A DNA stretch of 14,367 bases from a bacterium (GTDB lineage: Bacteria; Electryoneota; Electryoneia; Electryoneales; Electryoneaceae). This document shows positions 1-10,357 of the stretch, in pieces. A program made the position numbers and the translations under genes. The stretch is from positions 1 through 14,367 of the forward strand of contig WJJA01000603.1 of NCBI GenBank assembly GCA_014729955.1, in the 5' to 3' direction. Each line of letters starts with the position of its first letter. Position 1 is the first letter of the stretch. The notes under the pieces are model-generated. The model saw nothing but the letters and a program-made list of their open reading frames with translations. It did not search any database and was not told the DNA's origin.

Positions 1-2193
1 CACGATATCAGCATCCTTTGCCTCTTTGGCTTCCCAAAGCATCTTGCCGGTCGCCAGGTCGATGCACTTCAGCTTTTTCTTGAACTGGTAGATCAGCTTG
101 TCGTTGATGATCGTGGGAGTGTAGTTGATCTTGGTGTTTTTCCAGTCCCACTCGGTTTTCCAGGCGATGGAGCCGTCGAGGTTGACCATTGCCGGGCCGT
201 CATTGGCCAGCACCAGGATCTGGTCGCCGTACCAGCGTGGACCGTGCTCCATCGACACCTCGTAGGATTTCGTCGTATAGGTGGTGATGGAGTAGTATCC
301 GTAGACGGTCGATGAGCTGGCTCCTGTCAGCTTGAACACCACACCCTTCTTGGCGCCAAATTCCCCGGTAAGTTCCTTTTTGAGGTCGAGTTCCCATGCG
401 AACTCTCCGTCGGAGAGGTTCAAACGTCGGAGATAGCGTTCGTCGCTGAGATAGACCGCGTCGGAGTTCGGGTCGTAGTGATTCATGAAAGTGTGAAGGG
501 GATCCTTCTTGGATTCCTGTGCGAAAAACTGCTCACCGGTGTCAGCATCGAGCATGAAGTACCCGACACGCTTGGTCTTGTTCAGGGTATCCTTCGCCTT
601 CAGCTTATCGATATTTGCATCGTAGCCCCATGTGGCGGAGCCGATCGGTCCGAAAACACGTCCTTTGGCCACGTTGAAGCTGTAGACGAATTCCAGGTCC
701 GGACCGGTCCAAAGGGTCTCGCCTGTGTTGATGTCCACTTTTACCACGGTATTGTTCGCGGCGAGATAGGCAGAGTTGTCCTCACCCCAGATGATTTCCG
801 GCACGGCTCCAAATGCCTCATCGTAATGCGCCGGACTGATGGCACCTGGATTCACGTTTTTAATCCAATGATCGTACATCTTAAAGGCCGTGCGGTATTT
901 CACCTCACCGGTCTTCATATTGATGCGCATCAAACCTTCGCCGTCCTGCTTCCATTTCTTTTCACCAAGCTCCGGCAGACGGGCATCCACGCCGAAAACA
1001 TAGAAGACAGCCTCGTCTCCGTGAATCCAGGGGCCCTGGTAATGTGCCATCCGTGGATTGATCCCCAGAAAATCGATCGTGGCATTGGGGCTCCAGACAA
1101 TGACCTCGGGCCCCCATTTGGCTTCGCCTGTGCCGAAATCCAGGCCGTATGCAAGGATGTAGGTGCCGTTCATGTCCCAGGGTTGCAAACGACCTGTGAC
1201 GAATGAACGGATTCCGGAAACAAACAGTGTGCCGTCGTCGAGCAGTTCCGCGGTGTAGGGGTCGAGACGCACATCTTCGGCTGTTTCCCACTTTTTCGCG
1301 CCTGTGGTCAGGTTGAAGCACATCATCTTTTTCTTCATCGCGAACAGCGCGTAATCGTCTCCCTCGTACTCAAATTTGAGGTAGCCGCGCTTGCGATCAA
1401 TCGCCTCTTCAATCTGCCAGACCACTTCACCCGTCTGCAGGTTCATGCCGACCGTGCCGTCCTTGTGAAAGACGGCAAACATGCTCTCGCCGGTGTGAGT
1501 GAGAGGTTCGGGCACATCATGGCCTTTTTCCGCCATTTTCACCAGCTTGTTTGCCCACTTTACTTCCGTGCTGCCCAGGAATGTGCCGTCGTCGGCGTTG
1601 TAGATATACACACCCTTGTTGCCCAGCAGGACGAGACGATTGCCGTACGAACGTTCGAAACTGTATACGTTCGGCAGGCCTGCTTCATGCAGGGTGCTGC
1701 TCAGACCGAAAGCGTCTTCATCGTTGCGCCATTTGACTTCGCCCGTGTTCGGGTCGAAGCCGACCATTTCATTTTCCAACACGACAACGAAACCTGTGGG
1801 GAAATTGAAGTAATCCACATACTTTTTCATTTTGATATTGGTGTCGGTCTCCCACAGCACCTTACCGTCCGCAAGGTTGAAGCAGATCATCCCCTTTTTC
1901 ATGGAAGTGATAAAGACCTCTTCATTCCAGATCAGGTCGAGACCGTCATCGGTATACTTGGGAATTTTCGCCTCCCACATCAACTTCCCGGAATTGCCGT
2001 CATGCATGAAAAGGCGTTTCTTGTTGTGCAGGAAGATCCAGCTGCCGTCATCCTTCAGGATGTTGATACGCTTGATCTTCTTGTCGGTCTTCTTGTCGAA
2101 CAACTTCGGCGCCTCTTTCGCGGCAGTAACGCCTGAGAACAAAAACAATGCCGCCAAAATCAGCCATAAACCACGTCGCCCTGTACGCGACAT
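1..2193 (-). CDS. Secreted PQQ-like beta-propeller repeat protein (C-terminus outside window)
   Basis: There are 731 open codons from the ATG at 2193 to the window edge with no stop; I checked every in-frame codon. The start has a purine-rich Shine-Dalgarno (GGGAGGGAAGG) just upstream. Residues 1-25 form a signal peptide: a basic start (SRTGRR), a hydrophobic run (LWLILAALFLFSG) and cleavage after VTAA. The rest is a chain of about 13 short repeats of the form D/N-x-x-[T/S]-G-[E/K]-x-x-W, with the Trp (or Tyr/Phe) near residues 73, 114, 155, 213, 259, 302, 360, 433, 495, 553, 600, 678 and 720. This is the PQQ-like/quinoprotein-fold blade signature. The repeats show a propeller fold but do not prove that PQQ is bound; I see no dehydrogenase active-site signature. 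It is probably periplasmic or surface-exposed with a scaffolding or binding role. The sequence is Lys-rich. The precise function is unknown. Confidence 0.85.
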   Translation of the reverse strand, partial: MSRTGRRGLWLILAALFLFSGVTAAKEAPKLFDKKTDKKIKRINILKDDGSWIFLHNKKRLFMHDGNSGKLMWEAKIPKYTDDGLDLIWNEEVFITSMKKGMICFNLADGKVLWETDTNIKMKKYVDYFNFPTGFVVVLENEMVGFDPNTGEVKWRNDEDAFGLSSTLHEAGLPNVYSFERSYGNRLVLLGNKGVYIYNADDGTFLGSTEVKWANKLVKMAEKGHDVPEPLTHTGESMFAVFHKDGTVGMNLQTGEVVWQIEEAIDRKRGYLKFEYEGDDYALFAMKKKMMCFNLTTGAKKWETAEDVRLDPYTAELLDDGTLFVSGIRSFVTGRLQPWDMNGTYILAYGLDFGTGEAKWGPEVIVWSPNATIDFLGINPRMAHYQGPWIHGDEAVFYVFGVDARLPELGEKKWKQDGEGLMRINMKTGEVKYRTAFKMYDHWIKNVNPGAISPAHYDEAFGAVPEIIWGEDNSAYLAANNTVVKVDINTGETLWTGPDLEFVYSFNVAKGRVFGPIGSATWGYDANIDKLKAKDTLNKTKRVGYFMLDADTGEQFFAQESKKDPLHTFMNHYDPNSDAVYLSDERYLRRLNLSDGEFAWELDLKKELTGEFGAKKGVVFKLTGASSSTVYGYYSITTYTTKSYEVSMEHGPRWYGDQILVLANDGPAMVNLDGSIAWKTEWDWKNTKINYTPTIINDKLIYQFKKKLKCIDLATGKMLWEAKEAKDADIV

Positions 2194-2331
2194 AATCCTT
2201 CCCTCCCGTTGACTCACCTCACACCAGTGCCACACTCCCATCTGCCCATTTGGATCGCCCGTTCGGGATTCCGAAAAAAAATGAATGGTCGCTCAATAAA
2301 AATCCAGTGCGATCGAGAAATTTCTGAATTT

Positions 2332-2359
2332 TTGTATCTTTAGCATCTCTCCCTATCCT
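2332..2359 (+). promoter_or_regulatory. Weak candidate sigma70-type promoter
   Basis: TTGTAT (2332-2337) and TATCCT (2354-2359) are separated by 16 bases in the AT-rich part of the divergent region. They would drive the patatin/GH31 direction, with the Crp-like dyad just downstream. Both hexamers are imperfect, and FCB-type bacteria can use different promoter consensus sequences, so this is only a guess. Confidence 0.2.
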
Positions 2360-2387
2360 ATGAGGAAACAAATTCTTAGAGAGAACG

Positions 2388-2403
2388 AGTGACGCAGATC
2401 ACA
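2388..2403. promoter_or_regulatory. Crp/Fnr-family-type operator dyad
   Basis: AGTGA-CGCAGA-TCACA matches the enterobacterial CRP pattern TGTGA-N6-TCACA at 9 of 10 defined positions, with a perfect GTGA/TCAC inverted repeat and the right 6-base spacer. It lies about 195 bases from the propeller ATG and about 230 from the patatin ATG, so it could serve either gene. A match of this length can arise by chance and the organism's own Crp-family consensus is unknown. Confidence 0.35.
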
Positions 2404-2631
2404 AGCATAAACAGGGGGTTAGGCATAGGCTGAGAGAGTATCATTATGAGCCGTTTGTGGTTCTTCGGAATATCCGAGTCGTTTGCGAACGGTTGTCACC
2501 CCCCGTCTTCAGCCTCATTGCTTCAGCCCTTCCCGGGAGACCTGTCGGACCTGCAGGGGCTTTGCCGACATCTCCACGGGAGTTGTACCTTTCTTGCATA
2601 AGCAGAACCACACAAGACGGGACGATTCCAA

Positions 2632-3561
2632 ATGGAATGGTGGTACCATATATGGGATTGGGCGCACAAGCGTCCCTATCGGGACCATGTACGTGTGCTG
2701 AGCCTTGGCGGCGGCGGGGCGCGCGGTCTTGCGCATGTCGGTGTGATCAAGGTGCTGGAGGAGATGGGGTGGAAACCGGATCTGATCACAGGCACGAGCG
2801 CGGGTTCGGTGATCGGCGCGCTGTACGCTCAATTCGGCACGTACGAAGCTCTGGCTGCAAGACTGGAGGAAATCCTCGGCAGCGAGTGGTTTAATCGCAA
2901 GGTGATGCGACAGATGGATGCCGGGACGAAAAATGGTGTGGACTACTTCATGAAAGAGCTGGGTGCGCAGGTCAAGAAAGCCATCCCGTTCCTCCATCGC
3001 GAGAAAAAGGATCGTCCGCTTTCCATCGCACCCGAGAAACTGATGCCGGAGATCATGTATCAAGTCTTTGGTGAGCATGTCTTCTCCGATCTTTCCATTC
3101 CCCTGGTGGTGTTTGCCACGGACCTTTACACCGGCGAAGTGGTGCAGTTTCACAGCGGCTCGGTTGCGTTTGCCTGCCGTGCTTCTTCTTCGATTCCCGG
3201 CATCTTCCCTCCGGTGCGGTATGAAGACAAGCTGCTGGTAGACGGTTACGTCACACGATGTGTCCCTGTGCCGGACCCGATTCCCGGCAAAACGATGGAA
3301 GTGATCGCGGTGGAGGTACTGCCGAGCATGGTGGACCGTCGCGATCCCGCCAACCCGTTCGAAGTCGTACACCGTGTCGATGCGATTACCCAGCATTTGT
3401 TGAATCGTGAATTCATCGAACGGGCGGATATCGCGTTGCATCCTCCGGTGCGTGATTATCACTGGGCAACATTTGACCAATGGCGTGATATCGTCGAGAT
3501 CGCCGAAGAGTACACAAGACGCACTCTTGGCGACAGGCTGTTTGATGCGGATGTCCCCTGA
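2632..3561 (+). CDS. Patatin-like phospholipase (RssA/NTE-type serine acyl hydrolase)
   Basis: This 309-residue protein carries the patatin signature in order. The glycine-rich oxyanion-hole loop is GGGGARG at residues 26-32, the nucleophile elbow is GTSAG with Ser56, and the second dyad residue is Asp204 in LLVDGY. The family hydrolyses acyl esters of phospholipids or other lipids with this Ser-Asp dyad. Most relatives have DGG or DGA followed by an Asn-x-Pro stretch; here it reads DGYVTRCVPV, a local departure. There is no signal peptide: the start is aromatic and amphipathic (MEWWYHIWDWAHK), which may favour membrane association, and the protein is probably cytoplasmic or membrane-peripheral. 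The ATG at 2632 is forced, because an in-frame stop at 2599 leaves no earlier start, although its Shine-Dalgarno is poor. The GH31 gene follows 106 bases downstream on the same strand. Substrate unknown. Confidence 0.9.
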   Translation: MEWWYHIWDWAHKRPYRDHVRVLSLGGGGARGLAHVGVIKVLEEMGWKPDLITGTSAGSVIGALYAQFGTYEALAARLEEILGSEWFNRKVMRQMDAGTKNGVDYFMKELGAQVKKAIPFLHREKKDRPLSIAPEKLMPEIMYQVFGEHVFSDLSIPLVVFATDLYTGEVVQFHSGSVAFACRASSSIPGIFPPVRYEDKLLVDGYVTRCVPVPDPIPGKTMEVIAVEVLPSMVDRRDPANPFEVVHRVDAITQHLLNREFIERADIALHPPVRDYHWATFDQWRDIVEIAEEYTRRTLGDRLFDADVP

Positions 3562-3654
3562 AGGAACCCTGTGGGGATTGGAATGTATAGCATGTGAATC
3601 GCAAACGAACCCGTCCTTCGGATCTTCATGAACGGGGAAGGAACCACAACGTGC

Positions 3655-3662
3655 AGAGGTGG
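3655..3662 (+). promoter_or_regulatory. Ribosome binding site that sets the GH31 start
   Basis: AGAGGTGG ends 5 bases before the ATG at 3668. An in-frame GTG at 3659 lies inside this motif and would have no comparable site at proper spacing, so the ATG is preferred. Confidence 0.6.
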
Positions 3663-3667
3663 AATCG

Positions 3668-6154
3668 ATGCGTTGGTTTCGAGTGTTTCGCGGGCTTTCC
3701 TCAATACTGCTGCTCTTTGCCGTGCCTGTCCTGATGAACGGCTGCGGAGCGCGTACGGACGAGCAGGGCCGTTTCCGTCACGAGGCGCGCAACCGGACGG
3801 TGGAACTCACTGTGCTTACGGAAAACATGGTGCGCGTGAGGTATCTGCCCCCGGAAGGCACAGAACCGACCCCGGATCGCGGCTGGACGACGATTCCGCT
3901 CGATACGTATCCACGCCGCACCTATCCTGTGCACAACGCCGGTGATCGCTGGGAGATCGCGACCGGTCGGATGACTGTCGAGATCATGAAGACGGATGCA
4001 CGTGTTCGGATCGTGGACAACGCGGACCGTGTGCTGAGCGAAGACCTGCCTTTCACCTATCCGGCCGATTCTCTGCTGCTGTTGAAGGAATTACGCCCGA
4101 ATGCGTCGCTGTACGGCCTGGGTGAAAAAACCGGCCGGCTGGACAAGCGCGGCGGACGCTATGAGATGTGGAACACCGATGTCATGAAAGACGGCGACTT
4201 CGAGGTCGATGAAGATCCGCTGTATCAGTCGCATCCCTGGGTGATTTCGTATGCGGAAGAGGGCGGCGCCTGGGGGCTTTATCTGAACACTACCCGTCGA
4301 ACCGTGTTCGATCTCGGCAGTGAGGCGCGTGACGTAATGAGTGTACGCACGGACGGGGGCGAGATCGATTATTTCTTTATCCGCGGCCCGCGCATCGACC
4401 AGGTTGTGCAGTCGTACGTGCAGCTGACCGGTCAACCGTTCGAAGCGCCGCTCTGGTCGCTCGGTTTTCACCAGAGCCGCTGGAGCTATCCTTCCGGCGA
4501 GGAGGTGAGACGTATCGCGCAGGAGTTCCGAGCACGCGACATTCCCTGCGACGGGCTCTGGCTTGACATCGACTACATGGACCGCTACCGCATCTTTACC
4601 TGGGATCCGGAGCGATTCCCCAGGCATGCCGAGATGCTGACCGGGTTGAAGACACGAGGATTCAAACCGGTAACAATCCTCGATCCCGGCGTCGCCTGGT
4701 CGCCTCGATCGGTGTACAGCGTGCTTGAAGAAGGGTTGCGTGAGAACCACTTCGTGACCATGCCCGATGATTCGCTCTTCATCGGCGAGGTCTGGCCGGG
4801 CAAAGTCGTGTATCCGGATTTCACGAAAGAGGATGCACGCGAATGGTGGGCCAATCGTGTCATGCGCTGGCAGCGTCAAGGCATTCCCGGCCTGTGGATC
4901 GACATGAACGAGCCGGTCACCTGGTCGCCGAACGAGGGCTTTCCGCTCGACAGCCGCTGGGACGGCGACGGTTTCCCGACGGATCACCGTGAAACGCGCA
5001 ACATCTACGGCAACCTGATGGCGAAGGCTACTCGTACCGGGATGCTGCGCGCCTTTCCGACACGTCGTCCGTTCATCCTGACACGCGCCGGATTCAGCGG
5101 CATCCAGCAGTATGCGGCAACCTGGACCGGCGATGTCCCCTCGACGTGGGAGCATTTGCGCGGTACCGTACCGATGCTGTTGAACCTGGGACTGAGCGGG
5201 CAGGGATTCGTCGGTTCCGACATCGGCGGCTTCACATCCGGGGACGATCCCGAACTGTATGTACGCTGGTTGCAGCTCGGCTCTTTCACCCCGTTCTTCC
5301 GCAGCCATGCCATGCAGGGAACACGTGCGAGTGAGCCGTGGGCGTACGGCGAACGGATTGAGGCGATCAGCCGCCGTGTGATCGATAACCGTTACGAGCT
5401 TTTACCGTACTGGTACGATTTGATGCTGCACTACCACAAAACGGGTGAACCGCCGATGCGGCCGCTGGTGTATGACTTCGACTTCGTGAACGATCCGGCG
5501 GTGCGTAACCTCGACGATCAGTTCATGGTAGGACGTGACCTGCTGGTCGCGCCTGTGCTGGAGCATGGAGCGCGTACACGCGACGTCTACCTGCCGGAGG
5601 GAATCTGGAGCGACCGTACCAGCGGCGTTCGTCACCAGGGACCGAAAACGCTCATGGTGGATGCACCGCTTGATCGCATTCCCGTGTTCGTGCGTGAAGG
5701 GGGCTTGATCCCTTCCTATCCCGTCATGGAGTTTGTCGGGGAAACAGCACCCCGCGAGTTTTTTCTGGACGCCTGGCCGGCAGAAGAAGGAACGGAGCGG
5801 AGCTACCGGCATACGGTCGATGATGGTGTTCATCTGAATGCCCCGCGTGCGGCCACGGATTTCACGATGACCTGCAGCGACGGGCGTTTCGAGCTGTCAT
5901 GGACAACCGATGCGCAGGAGTATCGACCGCCGTCGGAGCAGATCGTTGTGCGTGTACACGGTCTCGCGCAAAGTCCCTCAGCGGTTCATTTCGGTGCCGG
6001 TGAGGGTATCGAGGTCGTGAAGGAAGGTGATCTGCAAGCATCGCAGAGGGCCTGGCGGTATGAGCAGGAAGCAGGCCGTGTGGATGTGAAACTGCCTTAC
6101 GGGATGCCGTCGGGCCGGCTGGTGGTGGAAGCGCCCTTGCAGCCGGCTTTGTAG
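3668..6154 (+). CDS. Family GH31 alpha-glucosidase-type lipoprotein
   Basis: This 828-residue protein begins with a lipoprotein-type signal: a basic start (MRWFRVFRG), a hydrophobic stretch and Cys26 in VLMNGC. That lipobox is imperfect, with Met rather than Leu at -3. An N-terminal beta-sandwich typical of GH31 (about 30-255) precedes the catalytic barrel (about 260-600). The barrel shows WLDIDYM (Asp300/Asp302), the nucleophile Asp412 in LWIDMNEP, and the probable acid/base Asp489 in TWTGD. It also has RSHAMQGTR, common near the active site. WxDMNE is the form seen in alpha-glucosidases rather than alpha-xylosidases, which carry a KTDFGE-type motif. The C-terminal part (about 610-828) looks like the usual beta-sandwich domains. 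The predicted activity is retaining hydrolysis of alpha-linked glucose from oligosaccharides at the envelope; the exact linkage cannot be read from sequence. It may be co-transcribed with the upstream patatin gene. Confidence 0.93.
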   Translation: MRWFRVFRGLSSILLLFAVPVLMNGCGARTDEQGRFRHEARNRTVELTVLTENMVRVRYLPPEGTEPTPDRGWTTIPLDTYPRRTYPVHNAGDRWEIATGRMTVEIMKTDARVRIVDNADRVLSEDLPFTYPADSLLLLKELRPNASLYGLGEKTGRLDKRGGRYEMWNTDVMKDGDFEVDEDPLYQSHPWVISYAEEGGAWGLYLNTTRRTVFDLGSEARDVMSVRTDGGEIDYFFIRGPRIDQVVQSYVQLTGQPFEAPLWSLGFHQSRWSYPSGEEVRRIAQEFRARDIPCDGLWLDIDYMDRYRIFTWDPERFPRHAEMLTGLKTRGFKPVTILDPGVAWSPRSVYSVLEEGLRENHFVTMPDDSLFIGEVWPGKVVYPDFTKEDAREWWANRVMRWQRQGIPGLWIDMNEPVTWSPNEGFPLDSRWDGDGFPTDHRETRNIYGNLMAKATRTGMLRAFPTRRPFILTRAGFSGIQQYAATWTGDVPSTWEHLRGTVPMLLNLGLSGQGFVGSDIGGFTSGDDPELYVRWLQLGSFTPFFRSHAMQGTRASEPWAYGERIEAISRRVIDNRYELLPYWYDLMLHYHKTGEPPMRPLVYDFDFVNDPAVRNLDDQFMVGRDLLVAPVLEHGARTRDVYLPEGIWSDRTSGVRHQGPKTLMVDAPLDRIPVFVREGGLIPSYPVMEFVGETAPREFFLDAWPAEEGTERSYRHTVDDGVHLNAPRAATDFTMTCSDGRFELSWTTDAQEYRPPSEQIVVRVHGLAQSPSAVHFGAGEGIEVVKEGDLQASQRAWRYEQEAGRVDVKLPYGMPSGRLVVEAPLQPAL

Positions 6155-6253
6155 AGGTTGCTACGGTCGCGATCATACCGGCGAAGCAGCCTGTGCATTG
6201 CCGATACGACTGCGATACTCCGCCTGTCGGTCATTCCAGCCGTCCCACGGCGG

Positions 6254-6520
6254 CTATCTCACGCGACTGCTCCAGATCATGGAAACGATCAAGGTCAGGA
6301 AAGATACTCCGATCATGATGAAAAAGACGGTGTCCGCAATGTGGAAGGCCAATCCTGTTACCAACAGCAACACTCCGGAAATGCGCCCCATGACCGGATG
6401 CAGATCAAGCCACTTTCCCGTACCGGAATACGGCCCGCGCAGAAAGCCCCAGTTGTGCAGCGGTAGTGCACCCGCCCAGATCATATAGAAGCCGATGATG
6501 ATGAAAACGGCTGATGCCAT
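6254..6520 (-). CDS. Small three-helix membrane protein of unknown function
   Basis: This 88-residue protein starts at the ATG at 6520. A GGAG Shine-Dalgarno five bases upstream decides this start over a longer in-frame reading that begins at 6595. It has three probable membrane helices at about residues 4-21, 44-62 and 64-83. A polar segment between the first two (HNWGFLRGPYSGTGKWLDLHP) is rich in Gly, Trp and His and looks constrained. I do not recognise the family. It lies 182 bases after the rex stop on the same strand with no clear terminator between, so it may be the last gene of the gyrA-rex unit. It converges with the GH31 gene 99 bases away. The open frame, start signal and membrane pattern make it a likely real gene. 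Confidence 0.7.
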   Translation of the reverse strand: MASAVFIIIGFYMIWAGALPLHNWGFLRGPYSGTGKWLDLHPVMGRISGVLLLVTGLAFHIADTVFFIMIGVSFLTLIVSMIWSSRVR

Positions 6521-6525
6521 TCGTT

Positions 6526-6529
6526 CTCC
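6526..6529 (-). promoter_or_regulatory. Ribosome binding site setting the small membrane protein start
   Basis: On the minus strand GGAG is followed by AACGA and then ATG (6520). The longer in-frame reading to 6595 adds an Arg/Gly/Pro-rich leader with no membrane character, so the internal ATG is preferred. Confidence 0.55.
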
Positions 6530-6702
6530 GGCTGTTCCAGCACCGACCGGATTGTCTGGCAGACCTCGACGCCGGTTGTACGGAAGGTCACACACGTCCA
6601 GTCGGCATGATCCGCGTCAGCCCCGGGTGATCGTAACGCCATTGACTCCGGAAGGACCGCCGCAACGCATCACCAACCGGGCTGAACCGGCCCGCCGACC
6701 CG

Positions 6703-7362
6703 TCAGCTCATGGTACGCTGCGGCTCTTTGCGGTTTGTCAACGCGAAGCTGAGCGCTTCAATCTCGATCGCCATGTTCTCGTTGCGCACGAACATGTTGT
6801 CCGGCACCTGGATGGTGATCGGCGCGAAGTTAAGAATCGCACGCACCTTGCACTCGATCAGACGATCCACCACGGACTGGGCGAACTGGGCCGGCACCGC
6901 GATGATTGCGATCTTGATCTTGTTGTTACGAATCTCTTCTTCGACGTTGTTGAAGTCTCTTACCTCGAGGCCGTGATAGACATTGCCGATCTTGTTCGGA
7001 TCGTTGTCGAACACCACCTTGATCAGGAAGCCCTGTTGCCGGAACTGGTCGTAATCGAGCAGCGCGCGACCGATGTTGCCCGCGCCCACCAGTGCGACAT
7101 TCCAGGTCTTGTTAATCCCGAGGATGCGTGCGATGTTACGTTGCAGGTCGGCGACATAGTACCCGAGGCCGCGACGTCCGAAGGCGCCGAAAAAGGACAG
7201 GTCCTTGCGCACCTGCGCGGCGGTGAGGTTGTTCATCTCCGCCAGTTCCTGGCTCGAGATGGTCCGCATACCACGGTCGTAAGCATATTTCAACGACCGG
7301 TAATACTTGGACAACCGCCGTACCGTCGCATCCGAGATCTTACTCCCGTTCGCCAATGCCAT
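6703..7362 (-). CDS. rex: Redox-sensing transcriptional repressor Rex
   Basis: Rex is a homodimeric repressor that senses the NADH/NAD ratio: it binds operators when NAD dominates and leaves when NADH binds. This 219-residue protein is full-length for the family. The N-terminal winged helix (about 1-80) contains the hallmark VRKDLSFFGAFGRRGLGY at residues 51-68, matching the Rex DNA-recognition segment. The Rossmann domain follows, with GAGNIG at 93-98 for dinucleotide binding, Asp119 in VVFDND at the end of the second strand (the usual ribose contact), and a hydrophobic IIAVPA strand. The ATG at 7362 has a good Shine-Dalgarno (GGAGGT). The gene begins 30 bases after the gyrA stop on the same strand, so the two are almost certainly co-transcribed. 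I see no perfect canonical Rex operator; the nearest is a dyad at 10320-10340 with one extra spacer base. Confidence 0.95.
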   Translation of the reverse strand: MALANGSKISDATVRRLSKYYRSLKYAYDRGMRTISSQELAEMNNLTAAQVRKDLSFFGAFGRRGLGYYVADLQRNIARILGINKTWNVALVGAGNIGRALLDYDQFRQQGFLIKVVFDNDPNKIGNVYHGLEVRDFNNVEEEIRNNKIKIAIIAVPAQFAQSVVDRLIECKVRAILNFAPITIQVPDNMFVRNENMAIEIEALSFALTNRKEPQRTMS

Positions 7363-7392
7363 AAGGCACCTCCACCCTAATGAAACAACAGG

Positions 7393-9978
<2,586 letters not shown>

Positions 9979-10319
9979 GGGTCCTTGTCGGTTCTTCTCG
10001 GTTCAGGCTGCACACACCGGTCGAAACGAGGAGTGCGTATCCATCCCCCGCCTCTTCCTGTCTTGCGTGCATATGCCCGTTTTTCAGAGGTTTATCCTGA
10101 CGGAAATTCCCGTTCTCCAATTCGCGCGATGCGAAATCGCAACATTCGGAACGCTCCAATATACGACCATTTTTTCACAAAAGCTATCAGGGTCGAAGAG
10201 TTTTTCGCTCTTGCAAGTTACTCCATTCTATGCCCAATAGCATTAGGGGTTTCCGTTCTATCAATGTGATCCGGTTCGGCAGGAAGCAGTGAATCGGGTT
10301 AGGAAAATCGAACTCGAAG

Positions 10320-10340
10320 TTTGTGCGGAAGATTCACAAA
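10320..10340. promoter_or_regulatory. Rex-like or other operator dyad upstream of gyrA
   Basis: TTTGTG and CACAAA form a perfect 6-base inverted repeat around a 9-base spacer. Known Rex operators read TTGTGAA-N4-TTCACAA, with 8 bases between TTGTG and CACAA; here the gap is 9, and only the right arm has the full TTCACAA. It is therefore a near-match, placed about 340 bases upstream of the gyrA-rex unit. Confidence 0.3.
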
Positions 10341-10357
10341 TTTCAGGACTTCTTATT

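Larger units (their letters stand above)
2194..2631. other. Divergent intergenic region between the propeller and patatin genes
   Basis: This 438-base non-coding stretch sits between two divergent genes and must carry both promoters. Its left half is AT-rich (poly-A run at about 2274-2281, then an A/T-rich block to about 2345). It contains a Crp/Fnr-type dyad at 2388-2403. A stem of TGTCGG (2543-2548) and CCGACA (2565-2570) lies about 60 bases before the patatin start. I see no RNA gene and no convincing protein beyond a doubtful 51-codon frame at 2446-2601. Confidence 0.7.

Noticed and set aside
478..1206. 242-codon plus-strand open frame (and another at 1465-2136) opposite the propeller gene
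   Set aside because: The minus strand carries 731 uninterrupted codons with a signal peptide and propeller repeats; these are its reverse-strand shadows.
2515..3480. 321-codon minus-strand open frame opposite the patatin gene
   Set aside because: Antisense to a gene with intact catalytic motifs; His/Arg-rich shadow composition.
3610..3636. CCCGT...ACGGG repeat between the patatin and GH31 genes
   Set aside because: Five pairs over a 17-base loop with no T-run; not a credible terminator.
3659..3661. GTG as the GH31 start
   Set aside because: It lies within the AGAGGTGG ribosome binding site that fits the ATG at 3668.
4091..5308. 405-codon minus-strand open frame opposite the GH31 gene
   Set aside because: Shadow of the GH31 catalytic domain; no recognisable motifs.
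6239..6251. GCCGT-CCC-ACGGC hairpin between the convergent GH31 and membrane protein genes
   Set aside because: Only five pairs and no T-run on either side; too weak to call a terminator, though its position would suit one.
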